Positions 60,740 to 64,000 of a stretch of 64,000 nt of DNA are shown here, piece after piece. The position numbers were made by a program, and so were the translations under genes. The DNA comes from Geothrix oryzae. Lineage in GTDB: Bacteria > Acidobacteriota > Holophagae > Holophagales > Holophagaceae. Under the pieces are notes generated by a model. The model did not search any database. It was given only the letters and a program-made list of their open reading frames with translations, and was not told the DNA's origin. Location of the stretch: NCBI RefSeq assembly GCF_030295385.1, contig NZ_AP027079.1:186001-250000 (forward strand). The letters are read 5' to 3'. Numbering within the stretch: position 1 is the first letter of the stretch; each line of letters begins with the position of its first letter.

Positions 60740-62644
60740 CTACTCTTCCACGGGCACCTGGACGGCGCTGGCGTTCACATAGATGCCGCTGAAGTGGCCC
60801 CAGAAGCTGCTGAAGCCGGGGCGCTGGCGACCCTGCTGGTCGAGGGCCTGCAGTTCCGCCGACAGGAGCTTCTGGGCTTCGGTGGTCTGGACTTCCTGGA
60901 TCAGGCCCCGGCGGCTTTCGAAGGTGAGGGCGGGGGCGGGCTCGCGGGAGGTGATGCGGGCCACCCATAGCTTGCCGTCCTGGGTCCAGAGCAGGGGTGT
61001 GGTCTGACCCACGGGGGTCTCCAGCAGGGCCTTGCGGATGCTCGGGTGGGCCACCAGGTCGCGCAGCCCGTTGAGGGGCGCGGCCGCCTGGTCGCTGATG
61101 GGGCCCACGGCCTGCAGGCCGCCGGACTGGAGGGCCTGCTGGGCCTTGGCGAGGGTCTGCTTCCGGGCCTCTTCGAGGCGGTAGGCCGCCAGGACCTTGG
61201 CGCGGACTTCCTTGAAGGGGGGCACGGCCTCGGGCAGCTCCTCCTGCACTCGGAAGATCAGGTGGCGGTCGCCGATGCGCTGGGGCTTGGACACCTCGCC
61301 CACCTTCAGGCGGAAGGCCTCGCCAGCGAGCTGGGGCAGCTCGGGCAGGCCCTCGGACTGGGCGCCGGGCTCGTTGGCAAAGGGCTGGCTGAGCTGGGCC
61401 TGGCTGCCCAGGCTCTTGGCGGCCGCGGCCAGGTCGCCGCCGTTGGCGCGCTTGCGGATCTGCTCGAGGCGCTCCTGGGCGCGGGTGTTGAAGCGGCCGT
61501 CGGAGACTTCCTGGGCCAGCTGGGCCTTCACATCGTCGAAGCGCTTCTCGCGGCGGCCTTCGAGCTTGATGAGGTGGACGCCGTACTGGGTGCGCACGGG
61601 CTGGCTGATCTCGCCGGGCTTCAGGGCGGCAGCAGCGTCCGAGAACGGCTTGACCATCCGGGCGGCATTGAACCAGCCGAGATCGCCGCCATTGCCCTTG
61701 GCGCTGGGATCCTCACTGAGCTCCTCGGCGGCCTTGCCGAAGTCCTGGCCCTTGACCAGCCGCTCGCGCAGCAGCTGGGCCTTGGCGGTGGCCTCCTGCA
61801 TCTGGGCGTCGCCCTCGGCCTTGAAGAGGATGTGCCGGGCCTTGAACTCGATGTAGTCGCTCTTGCGGGCCTCGAAGGCGGCCTTGAGGGCGGCTTCGTC
61901 GGTCTCGGCGGCCTTGCCCAGGGCGGCGCGGTCCACAGTCACGAACTGGATGACGCGCCGGGGGGGCTGGAGGAAGCGCTGGCTGCCGGCCTTGTAGATG
62001 GCCTCGAGGGCGGCGTCGCCGGGATCGGCCACCACGGCGGCGTCCACGGCCAGGGTGGCCTGCTGGAAGCCCACCTTCTCGTTGCGCAGGCGATGTTCCA
62101 CCGCCAGCCAGGGCTCATCCACGGGCACCTGGAGGGCCGCCTGCTGAATCAGCTTGGTCCGCAGCAGTTCGTTGCGGAGGTTCCGCTCCTGCAGGGCGGG
62201 GTTGAAGCCGGTTTCCTGGAAGATCTGCTTGAGCTCCGCCGTGGACTTCAGGTTGCCCTGGGGATCCAGCAGGACGGGGTACTGGCGCAGGAAGGCCCGG
62301 AGGCGGGCGCCGACTTCCTCGTCGGTGACCACCACCCCGTGCCGGTCCGCCAGCTCCTCCATGAGCTTCTGGTTCATCAGGTCGCGCAGGGCCTGGGACT
62401 GGATGAAGGGTTTGAGGGCTTCGGGATTGCCCTGCTTGCCGAAGCGCTGGTAGAGCTCCTGCATGTGCTCGGACATGTCCCGCAGCAGCACCTCGCGGCC
62501 GTAGACCCGCGCCACGACGGTATCTGGGGTGTCCACCCGGCCGGAAGGGGCCAGGTAGGCCACCAGGCCCAGGAGGACCACGATCATCACCGCCGCCATG
62601 GGCGTGCGGTTGGATTTGAAGACCTGACGGAAGGAACGCAGCAT
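60740..62644 (-). CDS. ppiD: PpiD/SurA-like membrane-anchored peptidyl-prolyl isomerase
   Basis: A 634-residue periplasmic foldase. The short N-terminus and membrane anchor (~14-33, TPMAAVMIVVLLGLVAYLAPS) are followed by a SurA-type N-terminal domain (VVARVYGREVLLRDMSEHM), a parvulin domain (~270-370, KARHILFKAEGDAQMQEATAKA ... EDPSAKGNGGDLGWFNAARMVKPF ... QPVRTQYGVHLIKLEGRR) and a long C-terminal helical region. It helps outer-membrane protein folding, in keeping with the many barrel proteins encoded here. ATG 62644 follows CCGGAG. It converges with the ABC gene (10-base gap) and is divergent from def. Confidence 0.9.
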   Translation of the reverse strand: MLRSFRQVFKSNRTPMAAVMIVVLLGLVAYLAPSGRVDTPDTVVARVYGREVLLRDMSEHMQELYQRFGKQGNPEALKPFIQSQALRDLMNQKLMEELADRHGVVVTDEEVGARLRAFLRQYPVLLDPQGNLKSTAELKQIFQETGFNPALQERNLRNELLRTKLIQQAALQVPVDEPWLAVEHRLRNEKVGFQQATLAVDAAVVADPGDAALEAIYKAGSQRFLQPPRRVIQFVTVDRAALGKAAETDEAALKAAFEARKSDYIEFKARHILFKAEGDAQMQEATAKAQLLRERLVKGQDFGKAAEELSEDPSAKGNGGDLGWFNAARMVKPFSDAAAALKPGEISQPVRTQYGVHLIKLEGRREKRFDDVKAQLAQEVSDGRFNTRAQERLEQIRKRANGGDLAAAAKSLGSQAQLSQPFANEPGAQSEGLPELPQLAGEAFRLKVGEVSKPQRIGDRHLIFRVQEELPEAVPPFKEVRAKVLAAYRLEEARKQTLAKAQQALQSGGLQAVGPISDQAAAPLNGLRDLVAHPSIRKALLETPVGQTTPLLWTQDGKLWVARITSREPAPALTFESRRGLIQEVQTTEAQKLLSAELQALDQQGRQRPGFSSFWGHFSGIYVNASAVQVPVEE

Positions 62645-62721
62645 GCGGGGCTCCGGGACGCGGACCTCCCAGATTACCCCGGGAATGGGGATGCATTACA
62701 CTGGAATGCTGGAGCGTTTGC

Positions 62722-63225
62722 ATGGCCGTCTTGCCCGTCATCACCTGGGGGGATCCCCGCCTCAAGAAGAACAGCGAGGATGTGGGCGAATGGACCCCCG
62801 AGCTGGAGCAGCTCTCGGAGGACATGTTCGAGACCACCCTCTTTGAAGAGGGCGTGGGGCTCGCGGCCCCCCAGATCGGCCGGAACCTGAACCTGGCGGT
62901 GATCGACTGCTCCTGCGGCGAGGATCCGGCCCAGAGGATCATCCTCATCAATCCCGAGATCATCCTGGAGGAAGGGGTCCAGGTGGGCCCCGAGGGCTGC
63001 CTGTCCATCCCGGGCGTCCGCGAGGTGCTGGAGCGCCCCCAGAAGGTGACGATCCGGAACCGCGCCAAGGACGGCAGCTGGCATGAGCTGGTGGGGGAAG
63101 ACCTGCTGGCCCGGGCCTTCTGCCACGAGATCGACCACCTGCGCGGCCGGCTCTTCGTGGAATACTTCGGCCCGGTGAAGCGTCAGGTCATCCAGCGCAG
63201 ATACCAGAAACAGGCCCGGTCATGA
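62722..63225 (+). CDS. def: Peptide deformylase
   Basis: A 167-residue metalloenzyme that removes the formyl group from new proteins. All three motifs are present: GVGLAAPQ (45-52), EGCLS with metal Cys93, and HEIDH with His135, Glu136 and His139. The sequence and length are typical. A TACACT -10-like box is at 62696-62701. Its stop overlaps the fmt start by four bases (ATGA), the classic def-fmt pair. Confidence 0.97.
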   Translation: MAVLPVITWGDPRLKKNSEDVGEWTPELEQLSEDMFETTLFEEGVGLAAPQIGRNLNLAVIDCSCGEDPAQRIILINPEIILEEGVQVGPEGCLSIPGVREVLERPQKVTIRNRAKDGSWHELVGEDLLARAFCHEIDHLRGRLFVEYFGPVKRQVIQRRYQKQARS

Positions 63226-64000
63226 CCCGAATCGCCTTCCTCGGCACCCCCCGCGCGGCTGTTCCGTCGCTGCGGGCCCTCGCCGAGGAAGGCATCGAAG
63301 CCGTGTTCTGCAATCCCGACCGGCCTTCGGGGCGGGGACGCCATGTCGAGGCCCCGCCCGTGAAGGCGGCCGCCCTGGAGCTGGGCCTGCCCGTCCACCA
63401 GCCCCTGAGCTGGCGGGCACCGGAGGTCCGGGAACTCTGGGAATCCTTGCGGATCGACCTGGCCATCGTGGTCGCCTACGGCCACCTCCTCCCGCGCTGG
63501 ATGCTGGACTCCTGCCCCCGGGGCGTATGGAACCTGCACTTCTCCCTGTTGCCCCGCTGGCGCGGTGCGGCCCCTGTGAACCACGCCCTGATGGCCGGCG
63601 ACGAGGAGACCGGCGTCAGCCTCATGCGCCTGACCGAAGGGCTGGACGAGGGGCCCGTGCTGGCCCAGTCCCACCGACCCATCGGCCAGGAGGACACCGC
63701 CGAGAGCCTGCTGGCCGCCCTCTCCAAGGATGCCGCCGACCTGCTCATGGATCAGCTGCCCCTTCTGCTCTGCGGTTGCGGCGAACCTGTGGAGCAGCGG
63801 CACGAGCTGGCCACCTACGCCTCGAAGCTCCGCAGGGACATGAGCCCCCTCGACTGGCGCCGCCCCGCAGCGGACCTGCACCGCCAGGTGCGGGCCCTCT
63901 GGCCCTGGCCCGGCTCCGAGCTGCAGATGGAGGGCCAGGCCCTCAAGGTCTGCGCCGTGGGGGCGCTGCGCGCCTGCTATCGCGATCCCGGCCAGCTGCT
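63222..64000 (+). CDS. fmt: Methionyl-tRNA formyltransferase (3' end beyond the window)
   Basis: The first 259 codons are present. The enzyme formylates Met-tRNA(fMet) with 10-formyl-THF. The N-terminal Rossmann start is MTRIAFLGTPRAAVPSL; the formyltransferase signature is NLHFSLLPRWRGAAPVNHAL, with MRLTEGLDEGPVLAQ after it. The catalytic region (Asn-His-Asp equivalents) is complete; the C-terminal OB domain is cut by the window edge. The ATG lies inside the def stop (ATGA). Confidence 0.95.
   Translation, partial: MTRIAFLGTPRAAVPSLRALAEEGIEAVFCNPDRPSGRGRHVEAPPVKAAALELGLPVHQPLSWRAPEVRELWESLRIDLAIVVAYGHLLPRWMLDSCPRGVWNLHFSLLPRWRGAAPVNHALMAGDEETGVSLMRLTEGLDEGPVLAQSHRPIGQEDTAESLLAALSKDAADLLMDQLPLLLCGCGEPVEQRHELATYASKLRRDMSPLDWRRPAADLHRQVRALWPWPGSELQMEGQALKVCAVGALRACYRDPGQL

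Overview
The window is GC-rich bacterial chromosome with very few non-coding gaps and strong AGGAGG-type ribosome binding sites. Four tandem, very large Oar-like TonB-dependent receptors with N-terminal carboxypeptidase-regulatory-like domains, together with the GC content and housekeeping gene style, suggest an acidobacterium, perhaps of the Holophagaceae/Geothrix group. That placement is inferred from gene content and has not been tested by a search. No prophage, IS transposase, CRISPR array or rRNA gene was seen. One tRNA (Phe, GAA) is present.

Left part (1-9000, all minus strand): the start of a porin; a TetR-controlled acyl-condensation operon (divergent KAS III, SCP-x-type thiolase, a 105-residue protein with a repeated motif, SDR reductase) with a likely operator at the operon promoter; and a translationally coupled pair of a GH130 enzyme and a GT4 glycosyltransferase fused to an (alpha/alpha)-barrel-like domain.

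9100-21800: aconitase; a TRIC-type channel overlapping an M20 amidohydrolase; an outer-membrane barrel; a sensor that joins an NMT1/THI5-like domain, PAS, GGDEF and hemerythrin; then the plus-strand run leuS-cysK-pyrE-PduO-type cobalamin adenosyltransferase.

21800-35100: four TonB-dependent receptors in tandem on the minus strand, each with a hairpin at its 3' end. The last two are close paralogues and share upstream sequence.

35100-41000: pyrimidine-nucleoside phosphorylase, a membrane-anchored protein, tRNA-Phe, a secreted subtilase with a clear sigma-70 promoter, an exported protein, a SurA-like lipoprotein and a glutaredoxin.

41000-49800: mreB-mreC-mreD-mrdA-rodA-ligA, coupled from mreC onward by stop/start overlaps, followed by a soluble Ser/Thr kinase. 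This is the rod-shape (elongasome) locus.

49800-64000: small lipoprotein, trans-sulfuration enzyme, CYTH protein, a response-regulator-like protein and neighbours of unknown role, a CarH-like MerR/B12 regulator, a YoaK/DUF1275 membrane protein, asparaginase, serS, an ABC ATPase with an apparent CTG start, a PpiD-like foldase, def and fmt (running off the end).

The most unusual signal is a pair of 50/51-bp elements (40797-40847 and 58532-58581) with matching ends and a compensatory base change in their terminal inverted repeat. Each lies between the 3' end of a gene and a diverged second copy of that same 3' end (glutaredoxin, asparaginase). I know of no described element with this architecture; a dispersed REP-type family is the main alternative.
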